Assembly: GCA_040081715.1 (NCBI GenBank)
Contig: JBEBFY010000006.1
Coordinates: 134,413-198,412, forward strand
Length of the DNA: 64,000 nucleotides
Origin: CANKJK01 sp040081715
GTDB lineage: Bacteria; Acidobacteriota; Vicinamibacteria; Vicinamibacterales; UBA2999
Direction: 5' to 3'
The notes under the pieces are model-generated. The model had not been told where the DNA came from, did not search any database, and worked only from the letters and a program-made list of their open reading frames with translations. Both the position numbers and the translations under genes were made by a program. This document shows positions 56,374 through 63,074 of the stretch, piece after piece (the stretch's first letter is position 1; every line of letters begins with the position of its first letter).

Positions 56374-57288
56374 TCAGCCTGGAAAGCGCGGGGGACTTGT
56401 GATGGCTTCGACGTCGTCTGCTGTTGCAGACGCCGTGGCGCGACTGTCGATGCTGCTCGCAAACGTTGTCCGGACCCGTCGCGAGAAGACCATCCCCGGC
56501 ACCCAACCGAGATAGCCGCACAACGCCCACGCCAGCATCGGTGCCGTTGAACCAACGGTGCGCGTATACCGGGCAAGGATTCCCGTCAACTGGGCATTCT
56601 CCTCTGCGCGTGCGTTCGAGCCTTCGATGAATTGCTGGACGGCCTCACCTGCCAGCAACGCAGCGTCAGCCCCGCGAAGGCTGGCGATCACAAGCGCCGA
56701 CAGCAGGACGCTACATACGACGTAGATGCGAGGAAATCGCCGACTTCGCGTGAACAGCAGCGGCAGCAGAACCGCCGGTGCGACGATAAACGTCAACAAC
56801 GCGGCCAACTCGAACAAGGGCGGGGTAAGGGCTCCAGCCAGCGGCACCAGGACGATGCCAGACATGTTCGCGTTCGATCCTTGCCATAGATCGAACGTCG
56901 AGAGAACGTCGGCTACTCGGCTCCATTCGGCCAGGAACGGCTGCAGGCGGAGCAGTAGCCACACCGGAAGCGTCACCAGGACGATGGCCGTTACTATCAA
57001 CCAGCCGCCGACACGTGGCCGTTCGGCCTCGGATGTCGTTGCACGCTCGTTCGGGAGCCCCGGCGCATCGGCGCGCGACAGATACATTGCCGTCGCTCCT
57101 GAAACCACGAACAGGCCACTCAGCTGAAACAGAACGCCAGCGATCGTTCTTGCGACGGGGGCCTCGGGGAACATACCGAACAACGGCACGCCGGCCACAA
57201 GCACCGATACACCGGCAAACACCATCGCCGTGGCCACCGACCGGAGGGCCCACATCGCGAAACGATCCCACGGCTTATCCATGCCCAT
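56374..57288 (-). CDS. Multi-pass membrane protein of unknown function
   Basis: The protein of about 304 residues has five to six hydrophobic segments (SVATAMVFAGVSVLVAGVPL, WLIVTAIVLVTLPVWLLL, LAALLTFIVAPAVLLPLLF, IYVVCSVLLSALVIASL and APMLAWALCGYLGWVPGM). No family signature is recognised. GGAGG lies eight bases before the ATG at 57288. It ends five bases from the convergent unknown gene and lies next to the left edge of the tRNA-bounded array. Confidence 0.65.
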   Translation of the reverse strand: MGMDKPWDRFAMWALRSVATAMVFAGVSVLVAGVPLFGMFPEAPVARTIAGVLFQLSGLFVVSGATAMYLSRADAPGLPNERATTSEAERPRVGGWLIVTAIVLVTLPVWLLLRLQPFLAEWSRVADVLSTFDLWQGSNANMSGIVLVPLAGALTPPLFELAALLTFIVAPAVLLPLLFTRSRRFPRIYVVCSVLLSALVIASLRGADAALLAGEAVQQFIEGSNARAEENAQLTGILARYTRTVGSTAPMLAWALCGYLGWVPGMVFSRRVRTTFASSIDSRATASATADDVEAITSPPRFPG

Positions 57289-57493
57289 CGCTCGTACCTC
57301 CGGCCCCCGGGCAGGCGAGGCATATTTCACGCCATGCGGCGCCCACTATCCAGAGATTATGAGGGCCTTGGCGAAGGATGGGTGGCAAGTTTCGTGATGT
57401 TCGGCCGGCATGCCGCGCCGTACAAGCAGGTCAATACAGTCGCCGGAATGTTCTTGACGCCGGATTCGGGGGCCATTCGCAAAGCCCTCACGG

Positions 57494-57543
57494 CCGCCTC
57501 GGTTGAGCCGTCGAAGTTCACTGCAACTCACGCATTCTAAAAA
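57494..57543 (-). repeat. Copy of the tRNA-Leu downstream flank at the far end of the array
   Basis: This stretch, from CCGCCTCGGTTGAGC to GCATTCTAAAAA, matches about 42 of 50 bases with the sequence directly downstream of the intact tRNA-Leu (63861-63910). The tRNA terminator hairpin is present only in a damaged form here (GCCCTCACGGCC near 57485). It indicates that this end of the array was once the chromosomal flank of the tRNA gene, or that the element carries a copy of it. The rest of 57289-57493 holds nothing recognisable. Confidence 0.6.
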
Positions 57544-57603
57544 TGGTGCGGAAGAAAGGACTCGAACCTTCACGCCCATGCGGGCGCCGGCCCCTCACGC
57601 TGG
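57544..57603 (-). repeat. tRNA-Leu 3' fragment 1 (attachment-site remnant)
   Basis: Sixty bases match the 3' part of the intact tRNA-Leu(GAG) at 63911-63997, from the CCA end back to the anticodon stem, with three mismatches (CCATGCGGG, GCCGGCC, CACGCTGG). The match stops at the anticodon stem and is followed by element-specific sequence. Many tyrosine recombinases cross over in the anticodon region, so this is best read as an att site left by integration. Confidence 0.85.
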
Positions 57604-57616
57604 ACGAACTCCCGTA

Positions 57617-57672
57617 CTGACGTGGACTGACGCGTATTCTCCTGACGAATCCTGCACTGACGCGCGCAGACG
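57617..57672. repeat. Hexamer array with 10-15-15-10 spacing, copy 1
   Basis: CTGACG occurs at 57617, 57627, 57642 and 57657, followed by CAGACG at 57667. The steps between starts are 10, 15, 15 and 10 bases, a symmetric pattern that starts 13 bases from the tRNA fragment. The same spacing recurs beside fragment 3. Such phased hexamers next to an att core resemble the arm-type binding sites of tyrosine recombinases; this is inference. Confidence 0.6.
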
Positions 57673-57727
57673 CCCGCCGCCTACGCGCAGCAGTTGACGG
57701 CGAAGACGAAGACGTCGAAAGTAACCG

Positions 57728-57770
57728 CCGGACTCCAAACCGAATCGCTACTCAGAACCGGGGGACGTCG
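57728..57770 (+). repeat. 43-bp island repeat, copy 1
   Basis: The block CCGGACTCCAAACCGAATCG continuing to CGGGGGACGTCG recurs with a few changes at 63714-63758 in the same direction and at 62705-62743 inverted (shared core about 37 bp, CGCTACTCA in the middle). All three copies lie inside the tRNA-bounded array. No protein family is recognised in it; it could be the 3' remnant of a lost recombinase gene or a recombination site. Confidence 0.6.
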
Positions 57771-57879
57771 GTCCCGCCGCTCCCCTGTCCCAGGTCTCTC
57801 TCATCGCACCACGGGACGCGCCCGCCCTGCGTATTACCGGTTGCCCATTTGACAAGCCGAAGTCATATCAAGAAAGCGC

Positions 57880-58263
57880 TCAGCCGCGAGCCGCACGGGC
57901 AACCCGCTTGATCGCAGCTTGTGGCCGCCTGCGGCTCGTCGGCTGCAGCGCCTGGTTAGACTGCGGGCCTCGATGCTTTGAGACACGCCACTCCTCGGCG
58001 ACGCGGTCCGCGACGAACACCTTAAGCAACGATTGATAGGGCACGTCGCGCCGATTGGCGAGCGCCTTCAAGTCGCTGAGCAAAGGCGCCGGCAACCGCA
58101 AGGAGATCGTCTCGGTTGAGGGCTTCAGGTTGGGCAGCGACACGACCGAGGCTTTCGACCAGTCCACATACCCGGCCGAGTCGTGCGTCTCCCAGAATCG
58201 GCGCTCGGCTGCCTCTGACGCGAATTCAGGAATCGGCTTGAGACTGCGCTTCGACTTGGCCAT
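57880..58263 (-). CDS. brnA: BrnA-like antitoxin
   Basis: The 127-residue protein has a BrnA layout: SKRSLKPIPEFASEAAERRF with WETHDSAGYVDWSKA, then a ribbon-helix-helix DNA-binding segment (TISLRLPAPLLSDLKALANR, DVPYQSLLKVFVADRVAEEW). It would neutralise BrnT and repress the operon. The last 30 or so residues (SNQALQPTSRRRPQAA) come from integron-attC-like DNA and look like run-on sequence. The start overlaps the brnT end by 38 bases. Confidence 0.82.
   Translation of the reverse strand: MAKSKRSLKPIPEFASEAAERRFWETHDSAGYVDWSKASVVSLPNLKPSTETISLRLPAPLLSDLKALANRRDVPYQSLLKVFVADRVAEEWRVSKHRGPQSNQALQPTSRRRPQAAIKRVARAARG
57898..57961 (+). repeat. Degenerate integron attC-like sequence
   Basis: On the plus strand the block ends GCTGCAGCGCCTGGTTAGAC, which fits the right half of an attC site (GTTAGAC matches GTTRRRY). 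The left side, CAACCCGCTTGATCGCAGC, is only partly complementary. It is read as the run-on end of brnA (NQALQPT). This hints that the BrnTA pair once travelled as an integron cassette. No integron integrase or second site is visible. Confidence 0.35.
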
Positions 58264-58555
58264 ATGCCCTTCGTTCTGCCCGGCTCATCGGCCGAGCTGA
58301 GATCACCCGAACGCGCTTGCCACGAGCCGTGAATACCACTGCGAGATGTCGACCGCTCTCGGTCCGGCCCAGTGTGAAGAACCGCAGCTCGACCTGCGAG
58401 TGTGTGAGGTCGGCCGCAAACATCACAGGGCGGTTGAGCAGGACTTGTTCGGCCTCGGCCTGCCGAACCTCGTGGTTGCGCCAATTCTTGTCAGAATTGC
58501 CTGCGTCCCACTCGAACCCCTCGAGACCGGCGAGGAATTCATCGAGGATGCCCAT
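58226..58555 (-). CDS. brnT: BrnT-like ribonuclease toxin
   Basis: The 109-residue protein matches BrnT: GFEWDAGNSDKNWRNHEVRQ, RPVMFAADLTHSQVELRFFT, GRTESGRHLAVVFTARGKRV and a C-terminal ISARPMSRAERRAYG with the conserved Arg residues. BrnT is a RelE-fold ribonuclease that halts growth. The start at 58555 is chosen because an ideal promoter ends six bases before this ATG, giving a leaderless mRNA. An upstream in-frame ATG lies at 58618, before the promoter. Confidence 0.87.
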   Translation of the reverse strand: MGILDEFLAGLEGFEWDAGNSDKNWRNHEVRQAEAEQVLLNRPVMFAADLTHSQVELRFFTLGRTESGRHLAVVFTARGKRVRVISARPMSRAERRAYGQVEAQSQADS

Positions 58556-58561
58556 GCAGGA

Positions 58562-58590
58562 TGTATATGAGTATTCTATACACCTGTCAA
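58562..58590 (-). promoter_or_regulatory. brnTA promoter
   Basis: On the minus strand TTGACA (58590-58585) and TATACA (58567-58562) are separated by exactly 17 bases. The -10 element ends six bases before the brnT ATG, so the transcript should start at or next to the start codon. TGTATA and TATACA arms in the spacer and -10 form an inverted repeat that BrnA could bind. Confidence 0.8.
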
Positions 58591-58780
58591 GGCGGCAGAT
58601 GATTGATCGCGCAGTCAACCATCTTCCACTGCCATGTGCACCTCATCCCGAGGCGAGCCGGAGATGTGGACAATCCACGGGGAGGCGTTCGTGGAGTCGT
58701 GCCCGGGAAGCAGGACTATGAGCTCGGTCCGTCTGCCCGGAGTAGGCGTTGACCGTGGGCAACTGCGCCTGGAGATCCCC

Positions 58781-59725
58781 TTGTACGACCTGATCGGCGA
58801 CGTACACGGCTGCGCGCACACGTTGCACGCCTTGCTGGGAACGCTCGGCTACGTGCATGACGGCGAATGTTATCGCCATGCAACGCGGCAGGTAGTGTTC
58901 CTCGGCGATTTCATTGACCGCGGGCCCTTCCAGCGCGACACCGTTCGAACGGCGATGGCGATGGTGCAAGGCGAGGCCGCGTTGGCCGTGATGGGTAACC
59001 ACGAGTTCAATGCGCTGGCCTACCACACGCCGGATCCGCAGCAGCCCGGCACGTTTCTGCGCCCGCACACCACGAGGAACCGCCAGCAGCATCGCGCCTT
59101 TGTGGATGCTTACGAAGACGACGCGACAGAACTCGCAGAAGCACTGAGGTGGTTTCGCTGTCTGCCGTTGTGGTTGGAGTTGAAGACGCCGCAGGGCGCC
59201 CTGCGGGTGGTGCACGCCTGCTGGGATCCGGGGTCGATGAAGGCGCTGCAACCACTGCTCGATGCTGGTAATCGGATCACGGAGACCGTGTTGCAGAATG
59301 CGTCGCGAAAGGGGACCGCGGAATACGTGGCCGTGGAAACTTTGCTGAAGGGCAAGGAGGTACGGTTGCCCGAGGGGCAGCATTTCCTCGACAAGGACGG
59401 CTACGAGCGTCACGAGGTCCGGATCAAGTGGTGGAAAGAATCAGGCACGTTCCAGTCGCTGGCCATGGGGCCAGAGACCGGCATTCCGGATGATCCGATC
59501 GGCGTCGAGCACCTCATTACCTACGCCCACGATGCAGCGCCCGTGTTTCTTGGCCATTACTGGCTGAAGGGCGAACCGGAACTCCTCGCGCCCAATGTCG
59601 CCTGCCTGGACTACAGCGTTGCCATACCGAACGGTCAGCTTGTGGCCTATCGCTGGGATGGCGAGCAGGTGTTGGATATGCACCATTTCGCGACGCGCAA
59701 GCGGCTCGAGGCCGCAGCTCCCTGA
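58781..59725 (+). CDS. Metallophosphoesterase (PPP-type)
   Basis: The 314-residue enzyme has the metal-binding motifs in order at the N-terminus: YDLIGDVHGC, VVFLGDFIDRGP and VMGNHEFNALA, then histidines in LRVVHACWDPG and FLGHYWLKG. It belongs with protein phosphatase/diadenosine tetraphosphatase-like enzymes. The start is a TTG at 58781 supported by GGAGA five bases before; earlier in-frame codons read through unlikely sequence. It is the largest gene of cassette C; its substrate is unknown. Confidence 0.85.
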   Translation: MYDLIGDVHGCAHTLHALLGTLGYVHDGECYRHATRQVVFLGDFIDRGPFQRDTVRTAMAMVQGEAALAVMGNHEFNALAYHTPDPQQPGTFLRPHTTRNRQQHRAFVDAYEDDATELAEALRWFRCLPLWLELKTPQGALRVVHACWDPGSMKALQPLLDAGNRITETVLQNASRKGTAEYVAVETLLKGKEVRLPEGQHFLDKDGYERHEVRIKWWKESGTFQSLAMGPETGIPDDPIGVEHLITYAHDAAPVFLGHYWLKGEPELLAPNVACLDYSVAIPNGQLVAYRWDGEQVLDMHHFATRKRLEAAAP

Positions 59726-59859
59726 ACTCACAGTCGCCACGTTGACATTCGTGCGGCGGTCGTTCAAACTTTCTTCATCGTGCGGTGAGGGGCCGACTTG
59801 ATGGGCCGCACGAAGGCGAGCGTCGCCACGACAACCATCTAAGCCGCGATCCTCAGGCT

Positions 59860-59894
59860 CGCGACTGTCCAGTCGGCGGGTCTTTTTGCTTTTT
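59860..59894 (+). terminator. Rho-independent terminator after the phosphoesterase
   Basis: CGCGACTG (59860-59867) pairs with CAGTCGGCG (59870-59878) apart from one bulge, followed by TCTTTTTGCTTTTT at 59881-59894. It lies 135 bases after the stop codon and is the only T-rich hairpin in this stretch. The bases between, 59726-59859, hold nothing recognisable. Confidence 0.65.
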
Positions 59895-59907
59895 CAGGCC
59901 CCAGTTT

Positions 59908-60086
59908 CGGCAGCGCACGTCCCGCTGCCGGCATGAAGAGTGCGGCGAGAGTTCCGGCTCGACGACCCGCACGCCAGACCGTAGTCCTGTTTCCCCCGAG
60001 GGGAACGCCACGGTGGCCCAGCCGGCCAGGCAATCTCTGCCTGGAGCCATGCGCGATGGACGGCACGGGACCGCGCGAGCGGTCCC
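59908..60086 (+). ncRNA. Structured leader or small RNA with four perfect hairpins
   Basis: Four perfect inverted repeats follow each other: CGGCAGCG/CGCTGCCG (59908-59930), TTCCCC/GGGGAA (59991-60005), CCAGGCA/TGCCTGG (60026-60044) and GGGACCGC/GCGGTCCC around a GCGA loop (60067-60086). The block lies between a terminator and the start of the next gene (GTG at 60107, with AAAGGA at 60094). This is either a cis-regulatory leader of that gene or an independent RNA. No known RNA family is recognised. Confidence 0.45.
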
Positions 60087-60106
60087 TGCATCGAAAGGAC
60101 ACGGCT

Positions 60107-60514
60107 GTGGACACCCATCACACGACACGACCCATCCATTGGATGGCGGTAAGACGAGCGTTCGGCCAGGACCTGGACCATCAGGCCATTCTTGGCACCA
60201 TCAAGAAGATCGCAGCCAACAACCTGTTCGTCGCGGTGGTCGGTGGTGGCTGGCTCGAGGTGACCATCGACGACCCTGGTTTCGTCCGTGCGTTGGACCG
60301 CGACGACCTGTGCCGCTATAAGCACAAACTGGTCGTGCTACTCAACCCCCACTACGGGCTGATCGGCCTGGCTACCGGCACGTCTAAACCGCCTCTCCGT
60401 CTTGAAGTGCCCTTCGGAGTGTGCCGGCTGGAGAACGGTTCGGCCGTCGAAATCGTGGCGGAGGCCCCTCAGCCGAGCTGGCTGCTGTTCCGCTGCACCG
60501 CGCGCGTGTGCTGA
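60107..60514 (+). CDS. Unknown protein of cassette C
   Basis: The 135-residue protein has no signal peptide or membrane segment and no recognised family. It reads as a small alpha/beta fold: FGQDLDHQAILGTIKKIAAN, LFVAVVGGGWLEVTIDDPGF, YKHKLVVLLNPHYGLIGLAT and EVPFGVCRLENGSAVEIVAE. The GTG start is supported by AAAGGA seven bases before it. The highly structured 5' region is the most notable thing about the gene. Confidence 0.6.
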   Translation: MDTHHTTRPIHWMAVRRAFGQDLDHQAILGTIKKIAANNLFVAVVGGGWLEVTIDDPGFVRALDRDDLCRYKHKLVVLLNPHYGLIGLATGTSKPPLRLEVPFGVCRLENGSAVEIVAEAPQPSWLLFRCTARVC

Positions 60515-60644
60515 CCTGCCTGGGTTCTTCGGGCCCGATTGTGCCGCAGACTCAACCTGGGATTGGTCTAAAAGAGCCGGAGCCCCTCACCGGATAATGC
60601 CACTGTCAACCTGTGCCGCCCGTACTCGCACACCATTCGCACAC

Positions 60645-60673
60645 ACACAACAAAGGCACCCTTGCGGGTGCCT
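60645..60673 (-). terminator. Terminator hairpin copied from the tRNA-Leu flank
   Basis: On the minus strand AGGCACCC-GCAA-GGGTGCCT is a perfect 8-bp stem (60673-60654) followed by TTGTTGTG. A nearly identical hairpin lies downstream of the intact tRNA-Leu at 63838-63866, so the terminator was copied together with the tRNA end. The stretch 60515-60644 holds nothing else recognisable. Confidence 0.7.
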
Positions 60674-60716
60674 CGGCGGAGTCATCGAATTGCGAGTAAC
60701 TAGCTGAACCTAAAGA

Positions 60717-60776
60717 TGGTGCGGAAGAAAGGACTCGAACCTTCACGCCCTTGCGGGCGCCAGCCCCTCAATCTGG
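60717..60776 (-). repeat. tRNA-Leu 3' fragment 2 (attachment-site remnant)
   Basis: Sixty bases match the 3' part of the tRNA-Leu at 63911-63997 with one mismatch (CAATCTGG for CAAGCTGG). The match includes the encoded CCA end, runs to the anticodon stem and then changes to GACGAAGTCGCG. It separates cassettes B and C. The fragment lacks the acceptor 5' strand and D-arm, so it cannot make a tRNA. Confidence 0.88.
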
Positions 60777-60789
60777 ACGAAGTCGCGGG

Positions 60790-60820
60790 CTGACGTGAAC
60801 TGACGCACATCCGTGGGACG
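60790..60820. repeat. Hexamer array beside fragment 2 (degenerate)
   Basis: CTGACG lies at 60790 and 60800 and GGGACG at 60815, keeping the first 10- and 15-base steps seen at the other two fragments. The expected fourth and fifth hexamers (60830, 60840) are not recognisable. Further on, GCGACGACTCTATTCGCACA near 60846-60865 is shared with the sequence beyond fragment 3 (62996 on). Confidence 0.45.
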
Positions 60821-60901
60821 GATGTTGGGCAGGAGCGGGCTGCCACGAACGCCTGCGACGACTCTATTCGCACATGTTCGTACACGCCGCAGAGGTTCTA
60901 G

Positions 60902-62464
60902 CTAGCCCCGTGCCGTCGGAACGGCCGCAACGGGCCGGCCCTCGAGACGCTTCCGAACCAGGTCTCCGATGAACGAGGCGAAGGGCTCTATGTTCTGTTT
61001 CGCACTGGCTGATTCCAGGGTGCGCATGTAGTCGTCCCGCCGTTCGAGCGGTACGACCGTCCAGGGATACCCGCCTGACGCGAGCATGACATTCATGACG
61101 AATCGCCCCATCCGCCCGTTGCCGTCCATGTAGGGATGGATGTAGACGAACACGAAGTGCCCAAGTACCACGCGCACCGCCGGCTCAGGCTCATGCTCGA
61201 GCAGATCGAAGAGCGCGGGCATGCAATCGCGTACCGCTTCGCGCGGCGGCGGAACGTGCATAGACCGACGAATGTAGACGGGACCGTTACGGTAGCCGGC
61301 GAGGTCAGTGGCCTTGATCACTCCTGCCGAGACGCTCGGGCCGAACAGGCCGCGGTACCAGTCTCCGTGATCATCTTGCGCGACGCGTCCCGCGTTGTCG
61401 CCGCGCAGCACCTTCGCGACGCTCGCCTTCACCTCAACGAACGCATCGTAGTACCCGCGCGCAGCCAGAGCATTTCTGTTGTCGCGATCCTCGGTGTTCT
61501 CGTCTGGATTCCACCCACCCCGCCGCACTCTCTCGATGAGCTGCGGGCTCACTCGGTATCCTTCGATCGATAGTGAGTGATAGGCGTCGCTCACATAGGC
61601 TTCATCGACGGCTCGCAGGTAGTCCTTCGGTTTCTTCGAAACTCCTGGCGGTGCCGGGAAGACGCTGAGCACCGGTGCTCTCATCGCTTCCCACATGAGC
61701 CGAGCGCGGTTCACGTAGGGCGACACCTCGCGGAGGGCCAGTGCAGGACCTGGCCTGGTGTCGAAGGGGTCGGTCTCCCGGACCGCATAGCCCGCGGCCT
61801 GCATCGTCTTCACGATTTCATCGGCGATGCGGGGACGCGCGCCGTTTCTGAACGCGCCCGCAAGACGACCGGCGACGGTGCTGTGTCCGCCCTTCAGGAG
61901 GGGCGCGAGGACCTCAGAGGCGTCCTTGATCGTCGCCATGGCGGCGCGGGCGTCGGTCGGCACGCGGCGGAAGTAGTCCTCAGACACGGTGACCAGTGCC
62001 GCTGGGACCGAGAACAGGCGCAAGCCGTCCCGCTCGACCACCTCTGACCTGGCGGGCATGGCGTTGCGGACGTCAAACAGGGACGTTCCAAAGGGGAGTG
62101 CAGTCGGCTTGTTACCGCCCCTGGGTGTGCGCACGAGCAGTTGTGCTGGCACTGTTCGATTGCCGGCATGCAGCGAGAGCGACTGCTCCGGCGAGAGGCA
62201 CCAATCCTCACCGAAGCGCTCGGACAGGTACGCCGCGCAGAAATCCCAGAACGAGGCATACCAGGCGGTGCTGTCGCCTGGCACCTCATCCGGGCGCGAC
62301 GGGATGTACCAGCCCTTGATGACGTCCTTCAGGAATCCGCTCTTGAGGAGGCGCTCCCGGTCGGTCCGGCTCAGGTCCCGCGACCGGACGGCGACGACAC
62401 CCTTTCGCTGCACCTTATGAAGGGCTTGCAGCGAGTCCGCCACTTTATCCTTCGGGGTAGCCAT
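60902..62464 (-). CDS. AbiEi-like antitoxin domain fused to Fic domain
   Basis: The 520-residue protein begins like AbiEi-family antitoxin/regulators: VVAVRSRDLSRTDRERLLKS then GFLKDVIKGWYIPSRP and WCLSPEQSLSLHAGNRTVPA. The C-terminal part has an inhibitory-helix-like SLSIEGYRVS near residue 300 and the Fic motif HPYMDGNGRMGRFV near 441. Fic enzymes modify proteins with AMP or similar; the AbiEi-like part usually represses its operon. One chain would combine regulator, restraint and toxin. It is the only gene of cassette B. Confidence 0.87.
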   Translation of the reverse strand: MATPKDKVADSLQALHKVQRKGVVAVRSRDLSRTDRERLLKSGFLKDVIKGWYIPSRPDEVPGDSTAWYASFWDFCAAYLSERFGEDWCLSPEQSLSLHAGNRTVPAQLLVRTPRGGNKPTALPFGTSLFDVRNAMPARSEVVERDGLRLFSVPAALVTVSEDYFRRVPTDARAAMATIKDASEVLAPLLKGGHSTVAGRLAGAFRNGARPRIADEIVKTMQAAGYAVRETDPFDTRPGPALALREVSPYVNRARLMWEAMRAPVLSVFPAPPGVSKKPKDYLRAVDEAYVSDAYHSLSIEGYRVSPQLIERVRRGGWNPDENTEDRDNRNALAARGYYDAFVEVKASVAKVLRGDNAGRVAQDDHGDWYRGLFGPSVSAGVIKATDLAGYRNGPVYIRRSMHVPPPREAVRDCMPALFDLLEHEPEPAVRVVLGHFVFVYIHPYMDGNGRMGRFVMNVMLASGGYPWTVVPLERRDDYMRTLESASAKQNIEPFASFIGDLVRKRLEGRPVAAVPTARG

Positions 62465-62509
62465 TGGTTGCTGGTCCGCTGCTGGTTGTTGCGATGCCGC
62501 CCGCTTACA

Positions 62510-62589
62510 GGTTCTTGCGCCGAGCCGATAATAGGTTTTCAGGTTGTATCATTTGTAGGCTATTGCGTCAATCGACCTGTAGGTTTTCA
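62510..62589 (-). promoter_or_regulatory. Promoter with flanking direct repeats of the AbiEi-like/Fic gene
   Basis: On the minus strand TTGACG (62571-62566) and TACAAC (62548-62543) are 17 bases apart. TAGGTTTTCA occurs at 62532-62541, just after the -10, and again at 62580-62589, before the -35. Partial copies are GTAGG (62555) and CAGGTT (62513). Direct repeats around the promoter fit an operator for the AbiEi-like domain. Apart from an inverted island repeat (62705-62743), nothing else is seen between 62590 and 62829. Confidence 0.55.
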
Positions 62590-62704
62590 TGTGCTCTCGA
62601 GGCTGGCGAGCCCGTTACGGCGCGCCGCCGAGCCCGGCGCTGTCTGCGCCAGATCGAGCGAGACGCGATGAACGAGCGCGGCAAGCTCGTTGTTGCTGCG
62701 GCCG

Positions 62705-62743
62705 TGACGTCCACCCCGTTTGAGTAGCGGTGCGGTTTAGGTC
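62705..62743 (-). repeat. Island repeat, inverted copy
   Basis: GACGTCCACCCCGTTTGAGT and the following AGCGGTGCGGTTTAGGTCC are the reverse complement of the repeat at 63714-63758 with several changes (the core AAACCG, CGCTACTCA, CGGGG and GGACGTC is kept). It is the only inverted copy and lies about 115 bases from tRNA fragment 3. Confidence 0.5.
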
Positions 62744-62829
62744 CTGGGCGTGGGGGCGTACACAGAGCGGACATGAGTGGCAGACGACCCGCCGTCGTCC
62801 CGCCGCCGCTGGACCCTGGATGTTGAGGA

Positions 62830-62849
62830 GAGCCCGTCCCTACGGGCTC
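62830..62849. other. Perfect hairpin next to tRNA fragment 3
   Basis: GAGCCCGT (62830-62837) and ACGGGCTC (62842-62849) form a perfect 8-bp stem with a CCCT loop, seven bases from the tRNA fragment. It takes the place of the terminator found beside the intact tRNA and fragment 2 but has no T-run on either strand, so its role is open. Confidence 0.45.
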
Positions 62850-62856
62850 AATGTGA

Positions 62857-62916
62857 TGGTGCGGAAGAAAGGACTCGAACCTTCACGCCCTTGCGGGCGC
62901 CAGCCCCTCAAGCTGG
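62857..62916 (-). repeat. tRNA-Leu 3' fragment 3 (attachment-site remnant)
   Basis: Sixty bases are identical to the 3' part of the intact tRNA-Leu, from CCA to the anticodon stem (63911-63970). Perfect identity suggests that this is the youngest of the three fragments or that it still recombines. It then switches to GACGAACTCCCGTACTGACG, the same element sequence as beside fragment 1. Confidence 0.9.
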
Positions 62917-62929
62917 ACGAACTCCCGTA

Positions 62930-62985
62930 CTGACGTGAACGGACGCGTATTCTCCTGACGAATCCTGCACTGACGCGTGCGGACG
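62930..62985. repeat. Hexamer array with 10-15-15-10 spacing, copy 3
   Basis: CTGACG at 62930, CGGACG at 62940, CTGACG at 62955 and 62970, and CGGACG at 62980 keep exactly the spacing seen beside fragment 1 (10, 15, 15, 10). The first hexamer starts 13 bases after the tRNA match ends, as at fragment 1. Conserved spacing with base changes inside the hexamers suggests protein-binding sites. Confidence 0.6.
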
Positions 62986-63074
62986 CGGGCGCACGCGACG
63001 ACTCTATTCGCACAAAGTCGCACACGGCGCGGACACGTCCGCTTCGTCGTGTCTGGTGATGACAGGCGTGCGAT

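Larger units (their letters stand above)
57544..60716. mobile_element. tRNA-bounded cassette C (BrnTA, phosphoesterase, unknown)
   Basis: This is a 3.17-kb unit between tRNA-Leu 3' fragments 1 and 2. It carries a brnT/brnA pair on the minus strand, a metallophosphoesterase and a structured-leader gene on the plus strand. Like the other two cassettes it has no integrase, transposase or replication gene, so it would need a recombinase in trans. The boundaries are taken at the starts of the fragments and are approximate. Confidence 0.65.
60717..62856. mobile_element. tRNA-bounded cassette B (AbiEi-like/Fic fusion)
   Basis: This 2.1-kb unit between tRNA-Leu fragments 2 and 3 carries a single long gene, the AbiEi-like/Fic fusion, with its own promoter region, and an inverted copy of the island repeat near its right end. 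No mobility gene is present. The edges at the fragment starts are approximate. Confidence 0.65.

Noticed and set aside
57334..57540. A 68-codon open frame at the left edge of the tRNA array
   Set aside because: Its second half is the copied tRNA-Leu downstream flank, so it is unlikely to be a gene.
62857..62916. tRNA-Leu fragments as functional tRNA genes
   Set aside because: All three lack the 5' half (acceptor 5' strand, D-arm, anticodon loop continuation), so no cloverleaf can form.
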